Shown here piece after piece: positions 7,808 through 16,045 of a stretch of 54,886 bases of DNA. The notes beneath the pieces are model-generated. The model ran no database searches. It worked only from the letters and a program-made list of their open reading frames with translations, and was not told where the DNA came from. A program made the position numbers and the translations under genes. Numbering within the stretch: position 1 is the first letter of the stretch; each line of letters starts with the position of its first letter. The DNA lies in the NCBI GenBank assembly GCA_900764045.1, contig CAAFMN010000060.1, positions 1 through 54,886 on the forward strand. Reading direction: 5' to 3'. Source of the DNA: Clostridia bacterium. Lineage in GTDB: Bacteria; Bacillota; Clostridia; Lachnospirales; Bianqueaceae.

Positions 7808-7836
7808 ATTATATGCAGACACTTTCCAGATTATAT
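7808..7836 (-). promoter_or_regulatory. Candidate mother-cell (sigma-E-like) promoter for the GH18 gene
   Basis: On the minus strand CATATAAT at 7815-7808 resembles the sigma-E -10 (CATACAAT, 7 of 8). An ATATAAT at 7836-7830 lies 14 bases upstream, the spacing expected for that sigma factor. It fits the gene's likely spore role but is only a pattern match, and the same -10 also reads as a sigma-A TATAAT. Confidence 0.4.
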
Positions 7837-7949
7837 CCAAAACTTTTCTTGTGAACTTTGCCGAATTCTGGCATATTAAAAATTTTTTCTGGAATTCTCC
7901 TGATTATATGATATAATTGTACCACATAATAAATTAGGAGGTTACGCTC

Positions 7950-10205
7950 ATGCTTGAACTTGTATCCGACGGTATCTACCTCGCAGGCGGACAGCCTGTT
8001 CCCCGTACGGAAGCGCCGGACAGTTATTCCTCTCCTCAGGAAGCCAGAAAGCGAACGATGGCCCACGCCATCCTATCCGCTCACAACTCTTCGGAAGATC
8101 CGTCCCATCTGCGGATTACCTTTGACGCACTGACATCTCACGACATCACGTATGTCGGTATCATACAGACGGCCCGCGCCAGCGGTCTGACACACTTTCC
8201 CATGCCCTATGCCCTGACCAACTGTCATAACAGCCTTTGTGCCGTCGGGGGAACAATCAACGAGGACGACCATGTTTTTGGTCTGTCAGCCGCCCGCAAA
8301 TACGGCGGCATCTATGTTCCCGCCAATGCCGCGGTCATTCACCAGTATGCCCGTGAAAAGCTGGCCCGCTGCGGCGCTATGGTGCTGGGTTCCGACAGCC
8401 ATACACGTTACGGCGCTCTAGGAACCATTGGTATCGGCGAGGGCGGTCCGGAGCTGGTGAAGCAGCTTCTATCCAACACCTACGATATTCCCGCGCCAGA
8501 GGTTGTTCTGGTCTACCTGGAAGGACAGCCCAAGCACGGCGTCGGTCCGCATGACGTCGCGATCGCGCTCTGCGGCGCTGTATTCGCCAACGGCTTTGTC
8601 AAGAACAAGGTTCTGGAATTTGCGGGACCCGGTGTGGCTTCCCTTCCTATGGATTTTCGTATTGGCATCGACGTTATGACCACCGAGACCACCTGCCTGT
8701 CGTCCATCTGGCAGACCGATGATAAGGTTCAGGAATTCTACACGAAGCACGGACACCCGGAGGATTATAAAAAATTGGAGCCCCAGGACGGCGCGTATTA
8801 TGACAGCATGATCCGGATCAATCTGTCCGAGATCGAATCCATGATCGCCCTGCCCTTCCATCCCTCCAATGCCTATACCATCCACGAACTGCTGGACAAT
8901 GCCGCGGATATTCTGCATGGCATCGAAACGGAAGCGACAAAGGCCTTCGGTTCCAAGGTATGTCTGCATCTGACCGATAAGGTCTCCAGCCGAGGGATTC
9001 TGACCGATCAGGGCATCATTGCCGGTTGTGCCGGCGGCATGTACGATAATATCTGCGCCGCCGCCAATATTCTGAAGAATGCTTCCACCGGAAATGGATA
9101 TTTCTCGCTATCTGTCTATCCGTCCAGTCTGCCGGTCAACCTGGCTCTGATCAAAAACGGTGTTGAACAGAGTCTGATGGAGGCGGGCGCAGTATTTAAG
9201 CCTTGTTTCTGCGGTCCTTGCTTTGGCGCCGGAGATGTACCTTCCAATAACGGTCTCTCGATCCGCCACACCACGAGGAATTTCCCCAACCGTGAAGGTT
9301 CCAAGCCTGGTGATGGACAGCTGAGTGCCGTCGCTCTGATGGATGCCCGTTCCATCGCGGCTACTGCGGCAAACGGCGGATATCTGACAGCCGCTACCGA
9401 TCTGGAATACCCGGAAGATCATCCGGAATATACCTATGACGATACGATTTACGAGAAACGTGTCTATAACGGTTTTGGCAGCCCTCATCCGGAGGAAGAG
9501 CTGCGCTTGGGTCCCAACATCACCGATTGGCCCCGCATGTACCCCCTGTCCGAGAATCTGCTGGTCAAGATGGCAGCCGTAATCCACGATCCTATCACTA
9601 CGACGGATGAACTGATTCCTTCCGGCGAGACCTCCAGTTACCGTTCCAACCCCCTGCGTCTGTCAGAGTTCGCTCTGTCCCGGCGTGTTCCGGAATATGT
9701 CGGACGTGCCAAGGCCATTCAGGCTGTAGAAAAGGATCGCCGCAGCGGAAACGAGCCGCAGGAACTGATCCGTGTTCTGTCCCGTGTGGGTGATGCCGCG
9801 CAGCTGCTGCCCGCTACCGGATACGGATCCGCAATCTTTGCTACCAAACCCGGAGACGGTTCTGCCCGTGAGCAGGCTGCCTCCTGCCAAAAGGTACTGG
9901 GCGGCGCCGCCAATTTCTGCTATGAATACGCGACCAAACGTTACCGCAGCAACTGCATCAACTGGGGAATCCTTCCCTTTACGCTTGCCCCTGACACACC
10001 CTTTGACTATAAGGACGGAGATTATATCTATGTTCCCGGTATCCGTCAGGCTGTTGCCGAGGGCAAAGAAGAGATCCCGGCATCCGTTCTCACTGAAGAC
10101 GGTCTCCATCCCATTACGCTCTACATTAAGGGACTGACCGAGGATGAAAAGAAAATCATTCTGGAAGGCTGCCTGATCAACTATTATGCGGCCGGACTGA
10201 ACTAA
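7950..10205 (+). CDS. Aconitase-family hydratase (probable aconitate hydratase)
   Basis: 751 residues, cytoplasmic. Conserved aconitase motifs are present: GSDSHT at about 147-152, GEGGPELVKQL, Cys360 in GCAGGMYDNI, and CGPC at 421-424. The last two supply the three Cys ligands of a 4Fe-4S cluster. Overall length and order are closest to the YbhJ-like hydratase branch rather than AcnA or AcnB, as I recall them. Isocitrate dehydrogenase follows after 10 bp, so citrate to isocitrate is the likely reaction, feeding 2-oxoglutarate and glutamate synthesis; the exact substrate is inferred from context. ATG at 7950 has AGGAGG 8 bases upstream. A TATAAT at 7912-7917 may be the -10; its -35 is weak. 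No citrate synthase gene is in the window. Confidence 0.88.
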   Translation: MLELVSDGIYLAGGQPVPRTEAPDSYSSPQEARKRTMAHAILSAHNSSEDPSHLRITFDALTSHDITYVGIIQTARASGLTHFPMPYALTNCHNSLCAVGGTINEDDHVFGLSAARKYGGIYVPANAAVIHQYAREKLARCGAMVLGSDSHTRYGALGTIGIGEGGPELVKQLLSNTYDIPAPEVVLVYLEGQPKHGVGPHDVAIALCGAVFANGFVKNKVLEFAGPGVASLPMDFRIGIDVMTTETTCLSSIWQTDDKVQEFYTKHGHPEDYKKLEPQDGAYYDSMIRINLSEIESMIALPFHPSNAYTIHELLDNAADILHGIETEATKAFGSKVCLHLTDKVSSRGILTDQGIIAGCAGGMYDNICAAANILKNASTGNGYFSLSVYPSSLPVNLALIKNGVEQSLMEAGAVFKPCFCGPCFGAGDVPSNNGLSIRHTTRNFPNREGSKPGDGQLSAVALMDARSIAATAANGGYLTAATDLEYPEDHPEYTYDDTIYEKRVYNGFGSPHPEEELRLGPNITDWPRMYPLSENLLVKMAAVIHDPITTTDELIPSGETSSYRSNPLRLSEFALSRRVPEYVGRAKAIQAVEKDRRSGNEPQELIRVLSRVGDAAQLLPATGYGSAIFATKPGDGSAREQAASCQKVLGGAANFCYEYATKRYRSNCINWGILPFTLAPDTPFDYKDGDYIYVPGIRQAVAEGKEEIPASVLTEDGLHPITLYIKGLTEDEKKIILEGCLINYYAAGLN

Positions 10206-10215
10206 GGAGGATATT

Positions 10216-11424
10216 ATGAATAAGATTTCCATGAACCCGATTGTCGAAATGGACGGAGACGAAATGACCCGCATCCTCTGGAAGGAGATCAAAGAAGAGC
10301 TTCTGCTCCCTTTCGTTGACCTCAATACTGAATATTACGATCTGGGACTTCCCCATCGCGACGAGACCGACGATCAGGTAACGATCGATGCCGCCATGGC
10401 GGCGCGCCGCTTGCACGTCGCTGTCAAGTGTGCTACAATCACTCCCAACGCGCAGCGTCTGGAAGAGTATAAGCTGAAGAAGATGTGGAAGAGTCCTAAC
10501 GCGACCATCCGCGCCCTTCTGGACGGAACGGTATTCCGTGCGCCGATTCTGATCAGCCACATCAAACCGGCTGTCAAGAATTGGGAGAAGCCGATCACCA
10601 TTGCCCGTCACGCTTACGGAGACGTCTACCGCGCCGCCGAGATCCGTGTTCCCGGTGCCGGTAGCGCCGAACTGGTCTATACCGCGGCCGACGGAACGCA
10701 GATCCGCGAGGAAGTCGCTTCCTTTGAGGGGCCGGGTGTTCTGCAGGCTATGCACAACAAGGATGCTTCCATCCTCTCCTTTGCTCATTCCTGTTTCCGC
10801 TACGCGCTGTCCACCCATCAGGACCTGTGGTTTTCCACCAAAGACACCATCTCCAAGCAATATGACCAGACCTTCAAGCTCCTCTTCCAGGATGTCTATG
10901 AAAAGGATTACAAGGAGCAGTTTGAAGCCGCCGGTCTACAGTATTTCTACACGCTGATCGACGATGCCGTGGCCAGAGTCATCCGTTCCAAGGGCGGCTA
11001 TATCTGGGCCTGCAAGAATTACGACGGAGATGTGATGAGCGATATGGTCTCCACTGCTTTCGGTTCTCTCGCGATGATGACCAGCGTTCTGGTCTCTCCC
11101 GACGGTAATTTTGAATACGAAGCGGCGCATGGCACCGTTACAAGACATTATTACCGCTACCTCAAAGGAGAAGAGACCTCAACCAATCCCATCGCCACGA
11201 TCTTTGCCTGGAGCGGCGCTCTCCGTAAGCGAGGAGAGCTGGACGGCAACCAGGCGCTGATTGATTTTGCCGGACATCTGGAATCCGCCAGTCTGGATAC
11301 GCTGGAAGAGGGCTATATGACCCGGGATCTCGCGCAGCTGTGCGAGGATATCGTTCCCACCTCCCTGACATCCGCAGTCTTTATCGGAGAGATCCGTAAA
11401 AGGCTGGAAAAATATTACGCATAA
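10216..11424 (+). CDS. icd: NADP-dependent isocitrate dehydrogenase, eukaryotic-like dimeric type
   Basis: 402 residues. Oxidative decarboxylation of isocitrate to 2-oxoglutarate with NADP. The N-terminal MNPIVEMDGDEMTRILW, the substrate loop SPNATIRALLDGTVFR, the metal-binding KNYDGDVMSD and the cofactor loop EAAHGTVTRHYYRY are all present and are those of the homodimeric IDH branch shared with eukaryotes and many Clostridia. The ATG at 10216 follows AAGGAGG and lies 10 bp after the hydratase stop, so the two form an operon that ends at a strong hairpin. The product 2-oxoglutarate is the carbon skeleton for ammonia assimilation, which the rest of this window is rich in. Confidence 0.95.
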   Translation: MNKISMNPIVEMDGDEMTRILWKEIKEELLLPFVDLNTEYYDLGLPHRDETDDQVTIDAAMAARRLHVAVKCATITPNAQRLEEYKLKKMWKSPNATIRALLDGTVFRAPILISHIKPAVKNWEKPITIARHAYGDVYRAAEIRVPGAGSAELVYTAADGTQIREEVASFEGPGVLQAMHNKDASILSFAHSCFRYALSTHQDLWFSTKDTISKQYDQTFKLLFQDVYEKDYKEQFEAAGLQYFYTLIDDAVARVIRSKGGYIWACKNYDGDVMSDMVSTAFGSLAMMTSVLVSPDGNFEYEAAHGTVTRHYYRYLKGEETSTNPIATIFAWSGALRKRGELDGNQALIDFAGHLESASLDTLEEGYMTRDLAQLCEDIVPTSLTSAVFIGEIRKRLEKYYA

Positions 11425-11430
11425 ACACTT

Positions 11431-11467
11431 ACGGCGTGCAAACCGATCCGGTCTGCACGCCGTATTC
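11431..11467 (+). terminator. Intrinsic terminator after icd
   Basis: Arms acggcgtgca (11431-11440) and tgcacgccgt (11454-11463) with extra inner pairs, then attcttt. The T-run is short. The next promoter begins at its end. Confidence 0.75.
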
Positions 11468-11496
11468 TTTACACCATCCGAAATCTGTGGTATACT
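11468..11496 (+). promoter_or_regulatory. Promoter of the chromate transporter pair
   Basis: TTTACA at 11468-11473, 17-bp spacer, TATACT at 11491-11496; GGAGGTG ribosome binding site follows at about 11503. Confidence 0.7.
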
Positions 11497-11518
11497 CCAG
11501 AGTGGAGGTGTAGCAATA

Positions 11519-12091
11519 TTGAAAAAAAACTGGAAGCTTTATCTGGCTCTCTTTTGGGAGACATTCAAGATCAGCGTCTTTACCTTTGGCGGAGGATACG
11601 TAATCGTATCGCTGATGAAAAAACAATTTGCCGACAAGCGCGGTTGGATCGATGAGAAGGAGATGTTAGACTTTACGGCCATCGCCCAGTCCTCTCCCGG
11701 ATCGATCGCGGTCAACGCCTCTATCCTTGTAGGTTATAAAGTTGGCGGCGCAGCAGGAGCCCTGGTTGCCATCTTGGGGACCATCCTCCCGCCTCTGGTA
11801 CTACTGACGGCTCTCTCTTATGTGTATTCCTGGTTCATTACCGTCGACGCGATCCGTTATATCCTGCTCGGAATGCAGGCAGGCGTCGCCGCGGTTGTCT
11901 GTGATGCCGTCTGGAGCCTTGCGGCTGCCGTCTGGAAGGAATCCCGCTGGATCGCCGCTGTGATCGCGGTTGCCTCTTTTGCTCTTGTCGCCTTTCTCTC
12001 GGTCAACGTCATTCTGATCGTCATCATCTGTATTTTGCTGGGAATCATCCTGTACGGAAGGGAGGGGCTGCATCTTGGACACACTCATTAA
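11519..12091 (+). CDS. Chromate transporter-family protein, first half (CHR domain)
   Basis: 190 residues, about five to six membrane segments, one CHR domain. The conserved opening FGGGYVIVSLM and the FTAIAQSSPGSIAVNASILV motif (family form: QxxPGP followed by Asn) are clear. Split CHR proteins work as pairs with opposite membrane orientation, and the partner overlaps this gene by 17 bp. The start is TTG at 11519 with GGAGGTG about 10 bases upstream. The family name comes from proton-coupled chromate efflux in proteobacteria; short paired forms in Firmicutes have been linked to chromate resistance, but the natural substrate here is unknown. Confidence 0.88.
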   Translation: MKKNWKLYLALFWETFKISVFTFGGGYVIVSLMKKQFADKRGWIDEKEMLDFTAIAQSSPGSIAVNASILVGYKVGGAAGALVAILGTILPPLVLLTALSYVYSWFITVDAIRYILLGMQAGVAAVVCDAVWSLAAAVWKESRWIAAVIAVASFALVAFLSVNVILIVIICILLGIILYGREGLHLGHTH

Positions 12092-12641
12092 ACTGTTCTG
12101 GGCCTTCTTTCAGATCGGCCTCTTCTCCATCGGCGGCGGCTATGCTGCCATTCCCCTGATCGAATCCCAGGTCATCGATTCATATCACTGGATGACCGCC
12201 AAAGAATTTACCGATCTGATCACTATTTCTCAGATGACACCCGGTCCCATCGCAATCAATTCGGCGAGCTTTATCGGCGCGCGGATGGCCGGGGTCCCCG
12301 GCGCGCTGGTTGCCACTCTGGGCTGTGTACTGCCCTCCTGCGTCATTGTCCTCCTGATCGCCTGGCTTTACCGCCGTTACAGTAACCTTCGCCTCATCGA
12401 CGGCGCCCTGAAGGGACTGCGTCCTGCTGTTGTCGGCATGATCGCGACCGCAGCTCTTACCATGCTGCAATCCTCTTTCTGGGCCGCAACAGGTACTTCT
12501 ATCGGCGGGGTCGATATCGCGGCCATCCTGATCTTTGCCTCATCCCTGACCGCCCTGCGGAAATTCAAGCTGAGCCCTGTCCTCGTCATGTGCGTCTGCG
12601 GCGGTATCGGCTGGATCGTGTACTCCATATTCGGCGCCTAA
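12075..12641 (+). CDS. Chromate transporter-family protein, second half (CHR domain)
   Basis: 188 residues, homologous to the preceding protein: GLFSIGGGYAAIPLIESQV and TISQMTPGPIAINSASFIG are the matching motifs, here with the full TPGP. It starts at TTG 12075 inside the end of the first half, an arrangement that favours coupled translation and equal amounts of the two subunits. The C-terminal membrane segments run to GWIVYSIFGA. The last 102 bases overlap, tail to tail, the end of the pyridoxal kinase gene on the other strand. Confidence 0.88.
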   Translation: MDTLIKLFWAFFQIGLFSIGGGYAAIPLIESQVIDSYHWMTAKEFTDLITISQMTPGPIAINSASFIGARMAGVPGALVATLGCVLPSCVIVLLIAWLYRRYSNLRLIDGALKGLRPAVVGMIATAALTMLQSSFWAATGTSIGGVDIAAILIFASSLTALRKFKLSPVLVMCVCGGIGWIVYSIFGA

Positions 12642-13448
12642 TCTCTCCAGATACCATTCCGACGGGATTCCTTTATAGCCGGAATGTACCCGCAGGTCTT
12701 CCGTCATAAATGTCCGTATCATAGAAGCCGCATAAGAAGCGGCTTCTTTTAATCGCCAGCCATCCATGTTCCGCCCGACCAAAAGGGCCGCAAAGAGATC
12801 CCCGGTTCCGGGATAATTGACCGGAACATGCTTATAAGGAACCGAAAAGCTCTCTCCTTCCCAGCCATAGACCTGATGTACTCCGTCGATACAAGCACTG
12901 GTGATCACAACATTGGATGCCCCCATCTGCCGCAGAGCCTCTATGATCTCATCCATCTCCTCCTGCGTCAGATCTTCTCTTCCCTGAAAACGTCCGGCGA
13001 GATACTGTGCTTCTGTCATGTTGGGGCAAATCACATCGGCAATCGCGCACAGCCGCCGCATGCTCTCAACATTTTTCTCCGTAACGGAGTTGTAGAGCCG
13101 TCCCCGATCCCCCATAATGGGATCCACATAGACCCGAATCCCATGGGTCTTTTTTTGATCAGACAAATATTCCCGTAAAAATTCGGCCTGTGCCTCGGAT
13201 ACAATGTATCCGGTACAGGCCGCTTCATAATTAAGCTTCAGTTCTTTCCAGACCTTCACGCATTCCCGCATGTAATCCGTCATATCCCGTACGGCAAACC
13301 GTCCGTAATCGAGTGTATTGGAAATGATCGCGGTCGGCAGCAGCATCAGCTCATACCCCATGCGTGCCAAAATCGGCGGCATGGCTGAGAGAGCGACCTT
13401 ACCGTATCCCGGCTGATCGTTGATCAGGACAATCCTTTTCCCTTGCAT
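12540..13448 (-). CDS. pdxY: Pyridoxal/pyridoxamine kinase (ribokinase-type PdxY/PdxK-like)
   Basis: 302 residues; phosphorylates pyridoxal-type vitamers with ATP to make PLP precursors. The ribokinase-like core shows INDQPGYGKVALSAMPPIL at the N-terminus, YVDPIMGD (nucleotide/metal loop), ICPNMTEAQYL and the anion-hole motif NYPGTGDLFAALLVG with Asp as base. It lies 39 bp after purF at the end of the glnA operon and would supply PLP for DapL encoded two genes upstream. The normal family end is near SEWYLERLG; about 30 extra residues follow, antisense to the chromate transporter gene. They are acidic and low in complexity, so they may be a run-on after loss of the original stop. Confidence 0.85.
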   Translation of the reverse strand: MQGKRIVLINDQPGYGKVALSAMPPILARMGYELMLLPTAIISNTLDYGRFAVRDMTDYMRECVKVWKELKLNYEAACTGYIVSEAQAEFLREYLSDQKKTHGIRVYVDPIMGDRGRLYNSVTEKNVESMRRLCAIADVICPNMTEAQYLAGRFQGREDLTQEEMDEIIEALRQMGASNVVITSACIDGVHQVYGWEGESFSVPYKHVPVNYPGTGDLFAALLVGRNMDGWRLKEAASYAASMIRTFMTEDLRVHSGYKGIPSEWYLERLGAEYGVHDPADTAADAHDEDRAQLEFPQGGQG

Positions 13449-13487
13449 TCTATCTCCTCCTGTCTCTGCCTATTATAGCAGATTTCG

Positions 13488-14855
13488 TCAGAAAGCGCAA
13501 TTATAAAGTCCTGTCGGGTACTGCCCGTCAAAGCAGGCATAGCAGCACTGTCCCTCTCCGTAGATGCGCACCAGGTCTTCGACACTCAGGAACTTCAACG
13601 AATCCGCCCCAATCCATTGTGCCAGCTCCTCCGGCTCTTTGTGTGCGGAGATCAGTTCCTGTCTTGTCGCGATATCCACTCCGTAAAAGCAAGGCCAGCG
13701 AAGCGGCGGGGACGCGATTCTCAGATGCACCTCCCGCGCTCCTGCTTCTTTGAGAATCCGGATAATTCTGCGTGAGGTTGTTCCCCGAACAATGGAATCG
13801 TCGATCAGCACAATCCTTTTCCCCTGAACCACAGCCCGATTGGCGGAAAGCTTCATCCTCACGCCCATATCTCTCAGCTCCTGCGTCGGCTCGATGAAAG
13901 TCCGTCCCACATACCGATTCTTGATCAGCCCCATCTCATTGGGCAGTCCGCTTATCTGGGCATATCCCATCGCCGCGGAGAGGGAGGAATCCGGTACACC
14001 GGCTACGATATCCGCTTCCAGCCCATCCGCGTGGTCCTTTTCCGCCAAGATACACCCAGAGAGTCTGCGGGCGGAATGGACATTCACACCGTCCAGCGTA
14101 CTGTCCGGCCTCGCAAAATATACATACTCCATGGCGCACAGATGATGTCTCGTCTCCTCTGTATAATACATCGTCTCGACCCCGTGCTCCGAGATCTTAA
14201 CCACTTCTCCCGGCTGGATATCCCGTTTCCAGACCGCCCCCAGCGCTTCCAGCGCACAGGTCTCGCTTGCGACACAGTATCCTTCTCCGAACCTAGCGAT
14301 CGAGAGAGGCCGCAGTCCGTTCTTATCCCGCGCGGCATACAGCGAATGCTCCGTCAGAACCACAAAAGCAAAGGAACCATCCATCTGGCGGCACGCACCG
14401 GCGATCTTTTCCATCATGCCCCCATGTCCTCGCTGAATCAGATGCAATATGATCTCACTATCACTGCTGCTGAAAAAGATACTGCCCTGCTCCTCCAGCT
14501 TCTGCCGCAGAACATCCGCGTTGACAATCTGTCCGTTATGCGCCGCGGCAATGCTGCCGATCGTAGCGCGGGCCATCAGCGGCTGCACATTCTCCGCCAC
14601 ATCTCCTCCCGCCGTAGAATACCGTACATGGCCGATGCTGTTATTTCCGGGGAGATCCCGGAGCTTCCCGTCCTGAAAAACATCCGCCACCAATCCCTGT
14701 CCCTTATAGCAGTAGAGCTTCTCTCCGTCGCTTGCAGCGATGCCGGCGCCCTCCTGGCCCCGATGCTGCAATGCATGCAGAGCAAAATACGCATGCGTCG
14801 CGGCTGACTCGTGATGGAAGATCCCGACTACACCGCATTCTTCATGTAAACTCAT
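13488..14855 (-). CDS. purF: Amidophosphoribosyltransferase
   Basis: 455 residues. First step of purine synthesis: moves the amide nitrogen of glutamine to PRPP. The N-terminal class II glutaminase has Cys7 (MSLHEECGVVGIF), exposed after loss of a six-residue propeptide. The PRTase domain shows VLIDDSIVRGTTSRRI (PRPP loop). Cys residues in HLCAMEYVYF, PCFYGVDI and CCYAC match the 4Fe-4S ligands of the Bacillus subtilis enzyme, so an oxygen-sensitive cluster is likely. It overlaps dapL by 4 bp. It is placed in a glutamine-centred operon rather than a purine operon. Confidence 0.96.
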   Translation of the reverse strand: MSLHEECGVVGIFHHESAATHAYFALHALQHRGQEGAGIAASDGEKLYCYKGQGLVADVFQDGKLRDLPGNNSIGHVRYSTAGGDVAENVQPLMARATIGSIAAAHNGQIVNADVLRQKLEEQGSIFFSSSDSEIILHLIQRGHGGMMEKIAGACRQMDGSFAFVVLTEHSLYAARDKNGLRPLSIARFGEGYCVASETCALEALGAVWKRDIQPGEVVKISEHGVETMYYTEETRHHLCAMEYVYFARPDSTLDGVNVHSARRLSGCILAEKDHADGLEADIVAGVPDSSLSAAMGYAQISGLPNEMGLIKNRYVGRTFIEPTQELRDMGVRMKLSANRAVVQGKRIVLIDDSIVRGTTSRRIIRILKEAGAREVHLRIASPPLRWPCFYGVDIATRQELISAHKEPEELAQWIGADSLKFLSVEDLVRIYGEGQCCYACFDGQYPTGLYNCAF

Positions 14856-16045
14856 ACTTTTCTGCCTCCATAGCAGCGTTTTATTCTCTCCATGGCTTCC
14901 CTGGCCGCCTCCGGCGTTCCAAAAGCCGTCAGGCGGAAAAAGCCCTCTCCATTTTTACCGAAACCTGCGCCCGGTGTTCCTACAACCTGCGCCCGGTGCA
15001 ATAAATCATCAAAAAATGTCCAGGAATCCATCCCGTCCGGACACTGCATCCAGATATACGGAGAATTCTTTCCTCCAATGTGCCAGATCTTAAGATCCGT
15101 CAACGCCGCACTGATGACCTTGGCATTGTTCTGATAAATGCTCCGGCTTGCCGCGCAGCCTGCGAGACCTTGCTCTGAAAAGACCGCGGCCGCGGCTCTT
15201 TGTACCGGATAGGATACGCCGTTGAACTTGGTTGTCTGACGCCGGAGCCACATATCATGCAGGGACATCCCGCAGCGAACCAGCTTGGAGGGAACCACCG
15301 TATAACCACAGCGAATTCCAGTAAAGCCAGCCGTCTTGGACAACGAACAAAATTCTACCGCGCACTCTTCCGCCCCAGGAATCTCATAAATGCTATGCGG
15401 AATTTCCGGCTGCATCACAAAGGACTCATACGCCGCGTCAAAGAGAATCACCGCGTTTTTCTCCCGAGCATAATCCACCCAGACCTGCAGCTGCTCTCTG
15501 GTATACGCGGCTCCGGTGGGATTGTTCGGAGAGCACAGGTAGATCAGGTCCGCCGCTACCGCTTCATCCGGCATCGGCAGAAAATCATTGGATTTATCCG
15601 CGTTCATATACAGAATCTCGCGTCCATCCATGACATTGGTATCCCGATAGACCGGATACACCGGATCCGGAATCAAAACCGTATTGTCTCTGTCAAAGAG
15701 ATCCAGAAAATTTCCCAGATCGCTCTTGGCGCCATCACTGATAAAAAGGTCTGCCGCCGGGATCTCCACCCCGTAGCCCTGATAATACCGGCAGATGGCT
15801 TCCCGCAAAAAGGCGTACCCCTGCTCCGGCCCATATCCATGAAAGGTCTCTGCCCTCCCCTGGTCCTCAGCCGCTTCCTTCATGGCCTCAATGACCTCCG
15901 GACAGATCGGCTGCGTCACGTCTCCGATTCCCAGGCGAAGGATCCGGGCCTCTGGATGCTCCGCCTGATACGCCGCTACACGTTTGGAAATCCCCGCGAA
16001 CAGATAATCCCGGCTTAAATTCCGATATCCATCGTTGATCTTCAC
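14852..16045 (-). CDS. dapL: LL-diaminopimelate aminotransferase
   Basis: 397 residues, PLP-dependent class I/II aminotransferase. It converts tetrahydrodipicolinate directly to LL-diaminopimelate with glutamate as amino donor, for lysine and peptidoglycan. LGIGDVTQPICPEVIEAMKE near the N-terminus and YGPEQGYAFLREAI are characteristic of DapL rather than aspartate aminotransferases. The PLP lysine is Lys237 in SLSKTAGFTG, with CSPNNPTGA and DAAYESFV as cofactor-binding segments. Its presence replaces the succinylase/acetylase routes. It overlaps pyrG (upstream) and purF (downstream) by 4 bp each, so it is translationally coupled. It is the only enzyme of this operon that spends glutamate rather than glutamine. 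Confidence 0.93.
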   Translation of the reverse strand: MKINDGYRNLSRDYLFAGISKRVAAYQAEHPEARILRLGIGDVTQPICPEVIEAMKEAAEDQGRAETFHGYGPEQGYAFLREAICRYYQGYGVEIPAADLFISDGAKSDLGNFLDLFDRDNTVLIPDPVYPVYRDTNVMDGREILYMNADKSNDFLPMPDEAVAADLIYLCSPNNPTGAAYTREQLQVWVDYAREKNAVILFDAAYESFVMQPEIPHSIYEIPGAEECAVEFCSLSKTAGFTGIRCGYTVVPSKLVRCGMSLHDMWLRRQTTKFNGVSYPVQRAAAAVFSEQGLAGCAASRSIYQNNAKVISAALTDLKIWHIGGKNSPYIWMQCPDGMDSWTFFDDLLHRAQVVGTPGAGFGKNGEGFFRLTAFGTPEAAREAMERIKRCYGGRKV

